Of a stretch of 64,000 nucleotides of DNA, positions 44,717 to 55,477 are shown one piece after another. The notes under the pieces were generated by a model. That model ran no database searches, had not been told where the DNA came from, and was given only the letters and a program-made list of their open reading frames with translations. Each line of letters starts with the position of its first letter. The stretch's first letter is position 1. Where the stretch lies: contig NZ_JACNME010000001.1 of the NCBI RefSeq assembly GCF_014270065.1, positions 434,001 to 498,000 of the forward strand, in the 5' to 3' direction. This DNA is from Quadrisphaera sp. RL12-1S. Lineage in GTDB: Bacteria; Actinomycetota; Actinomycetes; Actinomycetales; Quadrisphaeraceae. Made by a program: the position numbers and the translations under genes.

Positions 44717-45646
44717 GTGAGTCGCCTCGGTTTCCCCCGCACCGCCGCCCTCCGGTCCGCGGCGCTGGGCGCCGGCGCGGTGGCCGCCGCCGGGGCCGCA
44801 GCGGTGGCCTGGGGCGCCGGGTACGAGGTGCGCTCCTTCCGGCTGCGCCGGTTCCAGGTGCCCGTGCTCCCCTCCGGGCAGGCGCCGCTGAAGCTCCTGC
44901 ACGTCTCGGACCTGCACATGATCGCCGGCCAGCGCGCCAAGCAGGACTGGGTCCGCTCGCTGGCCCGCCTCGAGCCCGACCTCGTCATCGACACCGGCGA
45001 CAACATCACCTCCCCGCAGGCGGTGCCCGAGGTGCTACACGCGCTGGCGCCCCTGCTGGAGCTGCCCGGCGCCTACGTGCTCGGGTCCAACGACTACTTC
45101 GCCCCGAAGCCCAAGAACCCCGCCGCCTACCTGTGGCGGCCCTCGCGCGCCCACACCAGGCCCACCCCGCTGCCCACGGGCGAGCTCACGGACGCGTTCG
45201 ACGCCGCCGGCTGGCTGGACCTCACCAACGCCCGGGGACGGCTGCAGGTGGACGGGCGCCGGCTGGACCTCGTGGGCGTGGACGACCCCCACCTGCAGCG
45301 GGACAGGTACCTCGACGTCGCCGGCGCCGCCGACCCCGCCGCGGACCTGTCGCTCGGCGTCTCCCACGCCCCCTACCGCCGGGTGCTGGACGCCATGACC
45401 ACCGACGGGCACCAGCTGCTCATCGCGGGCCACACCCACGGCGGCCAGCTCTGCGTGCCGTTCCTGGGCGCGCTCACCACCAACTGCGACCTGCCCCGGT
45501 CCATGGCCAAGGGGCTGCACCGGTGGGAGCGCGGGCGCCGGTCCTCCTGGCTGCACGTGAGCGCCGGCCTGGGCACCAGCCCGTACGCCCCGGTGCGGTT
45601 CGCCTGCGCACCCGAGGCGACCCTGCTGGAGCTCGTCCCGGCGTGA
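44717..45646 (+). CDS. Calcineurin-like metallophosphoesterase
   Basis: 309 residues. Metal-binding motifs are VSDLHM, DTGDN, GSNDYF and AGHTHGGQ, in order. An N-terminal hydrophobic segment (AALGAGAVAAAGAAAVAWGAG) suggests membrane attachment with the catalytic domain outside. Relatives (YkuE/Rv3683 type) hydrolyse phosphodiesters such as UDP-diacylglucosamine-like lipids, but the substrate here is unknown. Start GTG at 44717. Confidence 0.9.
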   Translation: MSRLGFPRTAALRSAALGAGAVAAAGAAAVAWGAGYEVRSFRLRRFQVPVLPSGQAPLKLLHVSDLHMIAGQRAKQDWVRSLARLEPDLVIDTGDNITSPQAVPEVLHALAPLLELPGAYVLGSNDYFAPKPKNPAAYLWRPSRAHTRPTPLPTGELTDAFDAAGWLDLTNARGRLQVDGRRLDLVGVDDPHLQRDRYLDVAGAADPAADLSLGVSHAPYRRVLDAMTTDGHQLLIAGHTHGGQLCVPFLGALTTNCDLPRSMAKGLHRWERGRRSSWLHVSAGLGTSPYAPVRFACAPEATLLELVPA

Positions 45647-45727
45647 TCCCGGCCTGGTCCCGGCGTGATCCGGGGGCTGCGGGGCCCGCACGGCGCAGCC
45701 GCGTCGAGGGAAGCCCCAGACCTCGGC

Positions 45728-45733
45728 TAGAGT
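45728..45733 (+). promoter_or_regulatory. -10 element of tRNA-Pro
   Basis: TAGAGT, about 14 bases before the tRNA 5' end, placing the transcription start near 45740. Confidence 0.55.
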
Positions 45734-45747
45734 GGTCTGCGCTGCTC

Positions 45748-45824
<77 letters not shown>

Positions 45825-45831
45825 CGGTCAC

Positions 45832-45858
45832 GAGGGCCCCCGCTGAGCGGGGGCCCTC
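45832..45858 (+). terminator. Terminator of tRNA-Pro
   Basis: A perfect 12-bp G+C stem with a TGA loop begins eight bases after the encoded CCA. Confidence 0.85.
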
Positions 45859-45986
45859 ACCCGTTCGGAGCCCTCCCAGCGCGCGTTCATGCGCACGACA
45901 CACGTGCAGTGGCACCCTCCCCCTCGCACCCGGTGCCGCAGGCAACGCACCGGGTCTCATCGAGGACGACGGGTCAGGTGGCGGTC

Positions 45987-47528
45987 ATGGCAGTGGCAGA
46001 CCTGAGGGCGGACGAGGGCGACGGCGCCCTCGGAGCACAGGCCGAGAAGAGCAAGCTCCAGAAGCACTTCGGCAGGGCCGACATCTTCTTCTTCCTCGTG
46101 TGCACCCTCGTGGGCATCGACGGGCTGGGCACGCTGGCCACCAAGGGCGGCGAGGGCTTCACCTGGCTGGTGGTGTGCGTCCTCCTCTTCGCCGTGCCCT
46201 CCGCCGCGCTCCTGGCGGAGCTGGGGGCGGCCTTCCCCGACGAGGGCGGTCCCTACGTGTGGGTGCGGATGGCGTTCGGGCGCCTGGCCGGTGCCATCAA
46301 CAACGTCTTCTACTGGGTCACCAACCCCGTGTGGATGGGCGGCACGCTGGTCGGGACGGCCCTCGGCGGGCTCATGACGTTCTTCCACGGCGGCGAGGAG
46401 TTCTCGACGACCTTCCAGTACGTGTTCGCCTTCGCGTTCATCTGGGCGGGCGTGCTCTTCGCCGTCCTGAGCTTCCGCGTGGGCAAGTGGGTGGCGACCG
46501 TCGGCGCCCTGGCCCGCTTCGCGCTGCTGGGCCTGTTCAGCGTGCTGGTCATCGCCTACGGCTTCGCGCACGGCTTCCACGGCCCCTCGGCCAGCAGCTA
46601 CGCACCGAGCTTCTCCGGCTTCGTGGTGCTGGTGCCCCTCATCCTCTTCAGCCTGGTGGGCTTCGAGCTGCCCAGCGCCGCCGGGGAGGAGATGGAGGAC
46701 GCCACCAAGGACGTGCCCTCCGGCATCGCCAAGTCCGTCATCGCCACGGGACTGCTCTACGGACTGCCCGTGCTCGGCATCCTCCTGGTCCTCCCCGAGC
46801 AGCAGGCCAGCGGTCTGGCGGGCTTCCCCGACGCCGTCCGCCAGGCGCTCACCGTCTTCGGCGGCAGCGTCGCACCCGCCGCGGACGGCACCGTCGCGGT
46901 CACCCTGACGCCCTTCTCCACCGCCGTCGGCTACGTGATGGGGCTCCTCGTGGTGCTCGTGGCCTTCACCTCAGGCCTGACCTGGATCATGGGCTCGGAC
47001 CGCACCCTGGCGGTCTCCTGCTACGACGGCGCCGGCCCGCGCTCCCTGGGCCGCTTCTCGGAGCGCTTCGGCACCCCCCTGCGCGTCAACGTGCTCTCCG
47101 GGGTCATCTCCACGCTGGTCTTCGTGGCGGCCAACACCATCACCTCCGGTGACGCCGGGAAGTTCTTCACGGTGGCGCTGGCGCTGGCGGTCTCCACCAC
47201 GCTCATCAGCTACCTGGGCATCTTCCCGGCCGCCTGGGTGCTGCGGCGCCGGCTGCCGGACGCCCCGCGCCCCTACCGCGCCCCGGCGCTCGGCCTGCTG
47301 ACGGTCGTCTCCACCGCGTGGATCGTGTTCTGCACCGTGCAGATCCTCTTCCCGGGCCTCGGCGACGGCTGGTTCACCGAGGACTTCCGCGCTGACGGCT
47401 GGGAGTTCTCCGAGCGGTGGACCTACCTGCTGGTGGAGCTGGTGCCGCTGCTGGTCTTCACCGCCCTCGCCGTGGCGTTCTGGGCCGTCGGCCGGCGGGA
47501 GCTGCGCGCCGCCCACCCAGCCCGCTGA
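45987..47528 (+). CDS. APC-family amino acid permease
   Basis: 513 residues, about 12 helices. DEGGPYVWVRMAFG in the second helix region and LILFSLVGFELPSAAGEEMED in the sixth are APC signatures. Substrate is not evident; the Glu-rich loop after helix 6 is shared with glutamate/GABA-type members. The start is the ATG at 45987, with CAGGTGG just upstream; earlier in-frame codons give a Ser/Pro-rich sequence with no support. It is not in the mycobacterial gene order and separates the Rv3683-like gene from asd. Confidence 0.88.
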   Translation: MAVADLRADEGDGALGAQAEKSKLQKHFGRADIFFFLVCTLVGIDGLGTLATKGGEGFTWLVVCVLLFAVPSAALLAELGAAFPDEGGPYVWVRMAFGRLAGAINNVFYWVTNPVWMGGTLVGTALGGLMTFFHGGEEFSTTFQYVFAFAFIWAGVLFAVLSFRVGKWVATVGALARFALLGLFSVLVIAYGFAHGFHGPSASSYAPSFSGFVVLVPLILFSLVGFELPSAAGEEMEDATKDVPSGIAKSVIATGLLYGLPVLGILLVLPEQQASGLAGFPDAVRQALTVFGGSVAPAADGTVAVTLTPFSTAVGYVMGLLVVLVAFTSGLTWIMGSDRTLAVSCYDGAGPRSLGRFSERFGTPLRVNVLSGVISTLVFVAANTITSGDAGKFFTVALALAVSTTLISYLGIFPAAWVLRRRLPDAPRPYRAPALGLLTVVSTAWIVFCTVQILFPGLGDGWFTEDFRADGWEFSERWTYLLVELVPLLVFTALAVAFWAVGRRELRAAHPAR

Positions 47529-47581
47529 TCATGCAGAAGACCCGCACCTGAGAGCCTCAGGTGCGGGTCTTCTGCATGATC
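47527..47581. terminator. Very long bidirectional terminator hairpin
   Basis: A perfect 26-bp inverted repeat (47527-47552 with 47556-47581) around a 3-base AGC loop, starting inside the permease stop codon and ending 20 bases before the asd stop. It serves convergent genes. Exceptionally long for a simple terminator. Confidence 0.85.
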
Positions 47582-47600
47582 GCGAGACTCAGCGAGCAGG

Positions 47601-48703
47601 TCAGCGGCCGGTGAGCTCCGCGGCCACCAGCTCGGCGATCTGCGCGGTGTTGAGCGCCGCGCCCTTGCGCAGGTTGTCACCGCACACGAACAGGTCCAGC
47701 GTGTGCGGGAAGTCCAGCGCCTGCCGGATGCGCCCCACCCACGTCGGGTCGGAGCCCACCACGTCGGCGGGCGTGGGGAAGTCGCCGTTGGCCGGGTCGT
47801 CCAGGACGACGACGCTGGGGGCCTCGACCAGCGCCTGGCGCGCCGCCTCCACCTTGATGGGCTTCTGGAACGTCGCGTGCACCGCGAGGGAGTGCGTGGT
47901 GACCACGGGCACCCGGACGCAGGTGGCGGAGACCTTGAGGTCGGGGATCCCGAGGATCTTGCGGCTCTCCGCGCGGACCTTCAGCTCCTCGCTGGACCAG
48001 CCGTCGTCCTTGAGGGAGCCGGCCCACGGCACTACGTTGAGCGCCAGCGGCGCCGGGAACGGGGAGGGGTCGTCCCCGAGGCGCTCGGCGATGGCGGTGC
48101 GCACGTCACCGGAGCGGGTGCCGAGCGCCGGGTCCCCGGAGACCGCCTCGAGCTCCGCGTGGAGCCGGTCGATGCCGGGCTGGCCGGCGCCGGACGCGGC
48201 CTGGTAGGAGGCCACCACCAGTTCGGTGAGGCCCCACTGGCGGTGGAGGGCGCCCAGGGCGTCCATCATCGTCAGCGTCGTGCAGTTGGGGTTCGAGATG
48301 ATCCCCCTGGGCCGGTTGCGGATGGCCGCCGGGTTGACCTCGGGCACCACCAGCGGGACGTCCGGGTCCATGCGGAAGGCGCCGGAGTTGTCGACGACGA
48401 CGGCGCCGCGAGCGGCCGCGACGGGACCCCACTGGGCGCTGACCTCGTCCGGGACGTCGAACATGGCCACGTCCACGCCGTCGAAGACCTCCGGCGCCAG
48501 GGCCTGCACCTCGACGTCCTCGCCGCGGACGCGCAGCTTCTTGCCCGCGGAGCGCGCCGAGGCCACGAGGCGGATCTCGCCCCAGACGTCCTCGCGGGTG
48601 GAGAGGATGCCGAGCATCACGGTGCCGACGGCGCCGGTGGCGCCGACGACGGCGAGGACGGGCTTGCGGCCCGCCGCCGGCGCGCTGCTGGGGGTGCTCT
48701 CGC

Positions 48704-48707
<4 letters not shown>
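47601..48707 (-). CDS. asd: Aspartate-semialdehyde dehydrogenase
   Basis: 368 residues. NADP-binding start [16 protein letters not shown], catalytic cysteine in ISNPNCTTL, and the substrate segment [13 protein letters not shown]. It reduces aspartyl phosphate to the semialdehyde, the branch point to lysine, threonine, methionine and diaminopimelate. The ATG overlaps the ask stop as ATGA, so it is coupled to aspartokinase (Rv3708c-Rv3709c order). Confidence 0.97.
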
Positions 48708-49978
<1,271 letters not shown>

Positions 49979-50129
49979 CGGGGGCACCTCCTGCGCAGTG
50001 CTTCGTGTCGTCGTGCAGGTCGCCGCGCGAGGGCGCGGGGCACGGAACGGCACAGGACTCTACCGGCGGCGGCCGTGTCGCCCGACCGGCTGAGTCCCCG
50101 CCGGTGCCGGGGTGCGGGAGGATCGGAGC

Positions 50130-51488
50130 ATGGCGCCGCTGCAGATCACCGCCCTCACCGCCGAGCGGTCGGCGCTGGCCCTGCCCGACCTCCCGTGGGA
50201 CGCGCCGCTGAGCCGGTGGCCGGCGGAGACGCTCGCCGCGCTCCCCCGCGGCATCTCGCGCCACGTCGTGAGGTTCGTGCGCCTGGCGGACGCCGTGGTC
50301 GCGGTGAAGGAGAACACCGAGGAGCTGGTGCGCCGCGAGTACGGCCTCCTGCGGGTGCTGCGCCGCCTCGACGTGCCCTGCGTCGTCCCCGTCGCCGTGG
50401 TGACCGGGCGCACCACGCCCGAGGGGGAGCAGCTCGACCCGGGCCTGGTCACCCAGCACCTGCAGTTCTCCCTGCCCTACCGCGCGCTGTTCAGCCAGTC
50501 GCTGCGCCCCGACACCGCCACGCGCCTGGTCGACGCCCTCGCGGTGCTGCTGGTGCGCCTGCACCTGGCCGGCTTCTACTGGGGGGACGTCTCGCTGTCC
50601 AACACCCTGTTCCGCCGCGACGCCGGGGAGTTCGCGGCCTACCTCGTGGACGCCGAGACCGGCGAGCTGCACCAGGAGCTGTCCGACGGGCAGCGCGAGA
50701 ACGACGTCGAGGTGGCCCGCATCAACATCGCCGGCGAGCTCATGGACCTCGAGGCCGCCGAGTACCTCGACGAGAGCGTCGACCCGGTGGAGGTCGCGAA
50801 CAGCATCGTCGAGCGCTACCACTCCCTGTGGCAGGAGCTGACGGGCCTGGAGTCGTTCGAGCAGGGCGAGCGGTGGCGCGTGCAGGCGCGCATCGAGCGC
50901 CTCAACGAGCTCGGCTTCGACGTGGGCGAGCTGTCCATCTCCACCGACGTCGGCGGCTCGGTGGTGCAGATCCAGCCGAAGGTGGTCGACGCGGGCCACC
51001 ACTCGCGGCGCCTGCTGCGCCTGACCGGCATCGACGCCGAGAACAACCAGGCCCGCCGCCTCCTCAACGACCTCGACGCCTACGTGGCGGCCACGGACCG
51101 CCAGAACGACGACGAGGAGATCTCCGCGCACGACTGGCTGGCCCAGGTCTTCGACCCGGTGGTGCGGGCGGTGCCGCGCCGGATGCGCCGCAAGCTGGAG
51201 CCGGCGGAGATCTTCCACGAGGTGCTGGAGCACCGCTGGTACCGCTCGCAGGAGGCGCAGCGCGACATCCCCCTGCTGGAGGCGGCGCGCTCCTACGTCG
51301 ACGACGTGCTCTCCCAGCGCCCCGACGAGCAGGCGCTGATCCTGCAGACCGGTCTCATGGACACCGGTCAGATGGCGGCGGTGGGCATGGACCGGGACGA
51401 GGCGCCGCTGCTGGGCGGCTCGGGGCACGACGACCCCGACGACCCCGAGTCCGACCGCATCGACGGCTGGCTCTCCAGCCACGGCTGA
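50130..51488 (+). CDS. DUF4032 protein with a kinase-like lobe
   Basis: 452 residues. The N-terminal half resembles lipopolysaccharide/Kdo kinases: LLVRLHLAGFYWGDVSLSNTL stands where a catalytic loop would be (GDxxxxN), followed by AYLVDAETGE at a DFG-like place. The C-terminal half is the DUF4032 domain (WLAQVFDPVVRAVPRRMRRKLEPAEIFHEVLEHRW). No substrate is known. The ATG at 50130 has a GGGAGG ribosome site. Its last 121 bases overlap the 3' end of the convergent GGDEF gene. Confidence 0.85.
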   Translation: MAPLQITALTAERSALALPDLPWDAPLSRWPAETLAALPRGISRHVVRFVRLADAVVAVKENTEELVRREYGLLRVLRRLDVPCVVPVAVVTGRTTPEGEQLDPGLVTQHLQFSLPYRALFSQSLRPDTATRLVDALAVLLVRLHLAGFYWGDVSLSNTLFRRDAGEFAAYLVDAETGELHQELSDGQRENDVEVARINIAGELMDLEAAEYLDESVDPVEVANSIVERYHSLWQELTGLESFEQGERWRVQARIERLNELGFDVGELSISTDVGGSVVQIQPKVVDAGHHSRRLLRLTGIDAENNQARRLLNDLDAYVAATDRQNDDEEISAHDWLAQVFDPVVRAVPRRMRRKLEPAEIFHEVLEHRWYRSQEAQRDIPLLEAARSYVDDVLSQRPDEQALILQTGLMDTGQMAAVGMDRDEAPLLGGSGHDDPDDPESDRIDGWLSSHG

Positions 51489-52498
51489 GCCGCCGCGTCC
51501 GGCGGGTACCACACGCGGGTGCGCCCCCGCCCCTCGCGCTTGGCCGCGTAGAGGGCCTGGTCGGCCCGGCTGAGGGCGGCGTCCAGGTGGTCGCCGGCGG
51601 CCAGGCCGGTGACGCCCGCGGTGCAGCTGCGCCCCGCCGGCAGCGCGGAGCGCAGGGCGTCGACGAGCCCGGCGAGGCGGTGGGGGTCGAGCGGGGCGAG
51701 GAGCACGAACTCGTCCCCGCCCCAGCGCCCCAGCACCGCCCCCGGCGGCAGCTGGGCCGTCCACGCCGCCGCGGCGCAGCGCAGCAGCTCGTCCCCGGCG
51801 GCGTGCCCGAGGGTGTCGTTGACCTGCTTGAAGTGGTCGAGGTCCACCACGGCGAGGGACTGCGGGAGGTCGGGGCGGTGGGCCCCCAGGGCCGCGACCA
51901 CCAGACGCTCGGCGCCGCGCCGGTTGGGCAGCCCCGTGAGGACGTCGAGCTCGGCGGCCCGGACGGCGTGCGCGGTCACCCGCGACAGCACCCCGACCAG
52001 CACCCCGACCGCGAGGGTGGTGCAGGTCAGGACGAGCACGTCCCCCGCTGGCGCGCCGGACGCCGAGAGGACCACCACGAGCAGGACCGAGCTGACCCCG
52101 ATGTGCACGGCGGCGGTGCGCCAGGGGAAGAAGAACGACGCCAGGGCCGCGAGGAGCACGAGGAGGCTGGCATCGGCGACGCTGGCGGTGCCCCCGCCGT
52201 CGAGGTGGATGCCCACGGCCACGGCCACGGCGGTGGCCGGCTGCACCAGGTGGAAGTGCCGGGTGCGGAGGTGGCGGCGGACGGCGAACACCACCGCGCC
52301 GCCGAGCACCGCGGAGGCGGCCACCCAGAACGGGGCCCCCGGGGACGCCACTCCGCTGCGCAGCAGGCAGGCCACGGCGACGTACAGCCCGCAGGCGCTC
52401 ATGGTGGTCGACGTCGTCCACGCCATGACCCGCAGGCTCGCGGCGGGCTGCGCCCGCGAGAGCTCGCCGGAGAGCACCCCCGCCCGGCGTCCGCTCAT
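51368..52498 (-). CDS. Membrane diguanylate cyclase (GGDEF)
   Basis: 376 residues. Six hydrophobic segments fill residues 20-165. The GGDEF domain has LDVLTGLPNRRGAE, DLDHFKQVNDTLGHAAGD and the intact catalytic loop RWGGDEFVLL. It makes cyclic di-GMP from two GTP. The final 45 residues are Ser/Pro-rich and are encoded antisense to the DUF4032 gene, with the stop at 51368. The ATG overlaps the EAL gene's stop (ATGA). Its membrane part shares a RTRHFHLVQP segment with the upstream gene (RVWHFHLSQL). Confidence 0.9.
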   Translation of the reverse strand: MSGRRAGVLSGELSRAQPAASLRVMAWTTSTTMSACGLYVAVACLLRSGVASPGAPFWVAASAVLGGAVVFAVRRHLRTRHFHLVQPATAVAVAVGIHLDGGGTASVADASLLVLLAALASFFFPWRTAAVHIGVSSVLLVVVLSASGAPAGDVLVLTCTTLAVGVLVGVLSRVTAHAVRAAELDVLTGLPNRRGAERLVVAALGAHRPDLPQSLAVVDLDHFKQVNDTLGHAAGDELLRCAAAAWTAQLPPGAVLGRWGGDEFVLLAPLDPHRLAGLVDALRSALPAGRSCTAGVTGLAAGDHLDAALSRADQALYAAKREGRGRTRVWYPPDAAAQPWLESQPSMRSDSGSSGSSCPEPPSSGASSRSMPTAAI

Positions 52499-54342
52499 CC
52501 TTCGGCCCCGGTGCTCGTGCCGGCACGCAGGTCCTGTCCCCGCAGCCGCTCCACGAACGCGCCGGTGGGCAGGGCGGGAGCCCAGAACCAGCCCTGCCCC
52601 TCCTCGCAGCCGAGCTGCGCCAGCCACGCCGCCTGGTGGTCGGTCTCGACGCCCTCGGCGACCACCGCCAGGTCCAGGGCGTGGGCCAGCGCGACCACGC
52701 CCTCGCACACGGGCGCCGCGGTGCCCGGCTGCACCGCCGCGACGAAGCTGCGGTCCACCTTGAGCAGGTCCAGCGGCAGCCGGCCGAGCCGCGACAGGCT
52801 CGACCACCCGGTGCCGAAGTCGTCCACGGCGATCCGCACGCCGGCGGCCCGCAGGGCGTGCAGGTTGGCCACCACCGCCTCGGACTGCTCGTCGAGGAGC
52901 CCCTCCACCACCTCCACCACCAGGCGGTGGCCGGGCAGGCCCGCGCGGTGGAGCGCGGCCACCGCCCACGCGGCGTAGTCGTCCTCGGCGAGCTCCGGGC
53001 CGGACGCGTTGACAGCCACGGACAGCGGCGCACCACCGGCGGGCACCGGCCAGGAGGCGGCGTCCAGGCAGGCGCGCTCGAGCACGTGCCGGCCGAGCTG
53101 GACCACGGCGCCGCTGGCCTCGGCCTGGGGCAGGAAGTCACCCGGCGGCACGAACCCGCCTCCGCGGCGCCAGCGGACCAGCGCCTCCGCCCCGGTGGTG
53201 GCGCCGTCGCGCAGGCGGACCACCGGCTGGTAGTGGACCTCCACGGAGCCGTCGGCCAGGGCCTCGTACAGCCCGCGGACGGTGGGCAGGCCCGGCGTCC
53301 ACAGGTGGCTGGAGCCCCGCCGCTGCCGCTTGGCAGCCGCGAGCGCCCCCTCAGCCCGGTCGACCACGTCCTGGACCTCGTCGCCCAGCTCGGCGAGCAC
53401 GAGGCCCGCGCTGGCGGTGCGCGGCCCCGGGACCAGGGCGTGCAGGCCCTCGACGAGCGCCCACGCGGTGTCGACGTCCGCGGGGAGCACCAGCGCGAAC
53501 TGGTCCCCGCCCCACCGCCCGAGCACGCCGCGCCGGCCCAGGCGGGACCTCCACGCGGCGGCGGTGGCCCGCAGCAGCGCGTCACCGGCGGCGTGCCCCT
53601 CGCGCTGGTTGGTGGCCTGGAGGTGGTCCATGCCGAGGAGCACCAGCACCGCCGGTTCACCCGTCTGCTGGACCTGCGCCAGCACCCGTCCGAGGTGCTC
53701 GGTGGTGGCGGTGCGGTCGGGGAGCCGCGTGAGGGGGTCGATGCCGGAGGTCTCGGTGGCCCTGGCCAGGAAGCGGATCGCACCGGACAGACCGGCCAGC
53801 ACGCAGCCGACCACCAGGAGGTCTCCGAGGGCGGCTCCGCCGACAGCGCCGAGGGCCAGGAGCAGCCCGGCGAGGACGGCCGCGAGGTGGACCGCGGCGG
53901 CGGCCGCGGGGAAGAAGAAGACGGACTCCGCCGCCACGATGGCGAACAACCAGGCGTCGGCCCACCCGTGCCGGCCACCGATGAGCGCCACGCCGGCCGT
54001 GATCATGGTGATGGCCAGCAGCTGGGAGAGGTGGAAGTGCCACACGCGCGTCCGGTGGCGCGTCGCGTGCACCACCGCTCCGGCGCAGAGCCCCGCCACG
54101 GCGAAGGCCACGAGGGTCCCGCGGTGCTGGAGGTCGGGTCGCACGACCGCCCCCACGAGCACCGTCACGGCGCCGACCGCGTAGAGGACGGCGCTGGCGC
54201 GGTTGATGACCTCCGCCGTGACTCCGGGCCGGCTCGTGGTGAAGACCTCGAGCACGGCGTGCGCGAGCTCGCGCGCGACCTCGCGCGCGGCCTGTCGTGG
54301 AACGGGTCGCACACGACAGTGGTCGGTGCGGCCCGGGCCCAC
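52495..54342 (-). CDS. GGDQF-EAL protein, probable c-di-GMP phosphodiesterase
   Basis: 615 residues. Several membrane helices (about 50-195), then a GGDEF-like domain whose active loop is GGDQF, so cyclase activity is doubtful and a GTP-sensing role is possible. The EAL domain is complete: GAEALVRW, SVAVNAS, VEVVEG, VDDFGTGWSSLS, LLKVDRSF and VAEGVET. It should hydrolyse c-di-GMP. It sits upstream of and overlaps the cyclase gene. The GTG at 54342 is uncertain; GTG at 54312 or a later start is possible. Confidence 0.9.
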   Translation of the reverse strand: MGPGRTDHCRVRPVPRQAAREVARELAHAVLEVFTTSRPGVTAEVINRASAVLYAVGAVTVLVGAVVRPDLQHRGTLVAFAVAGLCAGAVVHATRHRTRVWHFHLSQLLAITMITAGVALIGGRHGWADAWLFAIVAAESVFFFPAAAAAVHLAAVLAGLLLALGAVGGAALGDLLVVGCVLAGLSGAIRFLARATETSGIDPLTRLPDRTATTEHLGRVLAQVQQTGEPAVLVLLGMDHLQATNQREGHAAGDALLRATAAAWRSRLGRRGVLGRWGGDQFALVLPADVDTAWALVEGLHALVPGPRTASAGLVLAELGDEVQDVVDRAEGALAAAKRQRRGSSHLWTPGLPTVRGLYEALADGSVEVHYQPVVRLRDGATTGAEALVRWRRGGGFVPPGDFLPQAEASGAVVQLGRHVLERACLDAASWPVPAGGAPLSVAVNASGPELAEDDYAAWAVAALHRAGLPGHRLVVEVVEGLLDEQSEAVVANLHALRAAGVRIAVDDFGTGWSSLSRLGRLPLDLLKVDRSFVAAVQPGTAAPVCEGVVALAHALDLAVVAEGVETDHQAAWLAQLGCEEGQGWFWAPALPTGAFVERLRGQDLRAGTSTGAEG

Positions 54343-54361
54343 CTTGAGCCGCCGTCACCCG

Positions 54362-55417
54362 TCAGAGGCGGGCGCGCGCCCCCGCGGCCTCGCGCGCCCG
54401 GGCCACCTCGTACAGCGCGATGCTGCAGGCGACCCCCGCGTTGAGGGACTCCACAGACCCGGCCATGGGGATCGAGGCGACCAGGTCGCACGTCTCCCGC
54501 ACCAGGCGCGACAGGCCGCGGCCCTCCGAGCCGACCACCACGGCCACCGGGCCCTCGGCGATGCGCGCCACCTCGTCGGAGCCGATCGGGGCGTCGGCGT
54601 CGGCGTCGAGGCCGATGACGAAGCACCCGGCGGCCTTGGCCGCCTCCAGGGCGCGGGTCAGGTTGGTCTCCCGGGCCACCGGCAGGCGCGCGGCGGCACC
54701 GGCGGAGGTCTTCCACGCGCTGGCCGTCATGCCCGCGGAGCGGCGCTCGGGCACCAGCACGCACGAGGCGCCGAACGCCGCGGCCGTGCGGACCACGGCA
54801 CCGAGGTTGCGGGGGTCGGTGACGCCGTCGAGGGCGACCACGAGGGGTGCGCGCCCGGCGGTGGTGTCGGCCTCGAGGACGTCGGCCAGGGAGGCGTACT
54901 GGTAGGGCGGCACCGTGAGCACCAGGCCCTGGTGGACCGCGCCACCGGCCATCCGGTCCAGCTCGGGGCGGGCGGCCTCCAGCACCGGCAGGCCGCGGTC
55001 GGCGGCGGTGCGCAGGGCCTCGCGCACGCGGTCGTCGGTCTCGATGCGGGTGGCCACGTGCAGCGCCACGGCGGGGATGCCGGTGCGCAGCGCCTCCACC
55101 ACCGGGTTCCGCCCGGCCACGGCCTCGTTGCCGGCGCGGCTGGTGGTGGTCCGGCCGGTGGGGCGCTGCGCGCGCAGCCCGTCGTCGCGGGTGGGTCGAG
55201 ACGGTCCCGCACCGGCGCCGGCGGGGCCGCCCTCGGCGGCCCGGCGCGCCGCGCTGGCGGCGCGGCGGGCGGCGGGGTGCCCGGTGCGCTCCTCGGCGGG
55301 CGGGGTGGGACCGCGCCCCTCGAGGGCGCGGCGGTTCTTGCCACCGGTGCCGGTGGTGGGCGACTTCTTGGAGCCGGCCTTGCGCACGGCGCCGCGCCGG
55401 GACGAGTTGCCGGCCAT
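54362..55417 (-). CDS. rlmB: 23S rRNA 2'-O-methyltransferase, SpoU/TrmH family (RlmB-like)
   Basis: 351 residues. A basic low-complexity N-terminus of about 95 residues precedes the RNA-binding substrate domain ([11 protein letters not shown]). The trefoil-knot domain has motif 1 [15 protein letters not shown], motif 2 [18 protein letters not shown] and motif 3 [15 protein letters not shown]. It probably methylates G2251 of 23S rRNA. The ATG has a CAGGAGC ribosome site. Placement just after cysS equals Rv3580c-Rv3579c. Confidence 0.93.
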   Translation of the reverse strand: MAGNSSRRGAVRKAGSKKSPTTGTGGKNRRALEGRGPTPPAEERTGHPAARRAASAARRAAEGGPAGAGAGPSRPTRDDGLRAQRPTGRTTTSRAGNEAVAGRNPVVEALRTGIPAVALHVATRIETDDRVREALRTAADRGLPVLEAARPELDRMAGGAVHQGLVLTVPPYQYASLADVLEADTTAGRAPLVVALDGVTDPRNLGAVVRTAAAFGASCVLVPERRSAGMTASAWKTSAGAAARLPVARETNLTRALEAAKAAGCFVIGLDADADAPIGSDEVARIAEGPVAVVVGSEGRGLSRLVRETCDLVASIPMAGSVESLNAGVACSIALYEVARAREAAGARARL

Positions 55418-55477
55418 GGGTGCTCCTGTCGGGTCTGCTGCGTGAGGGGGTTTCGAGGGGTCGCGCGGGGGTGGGCG

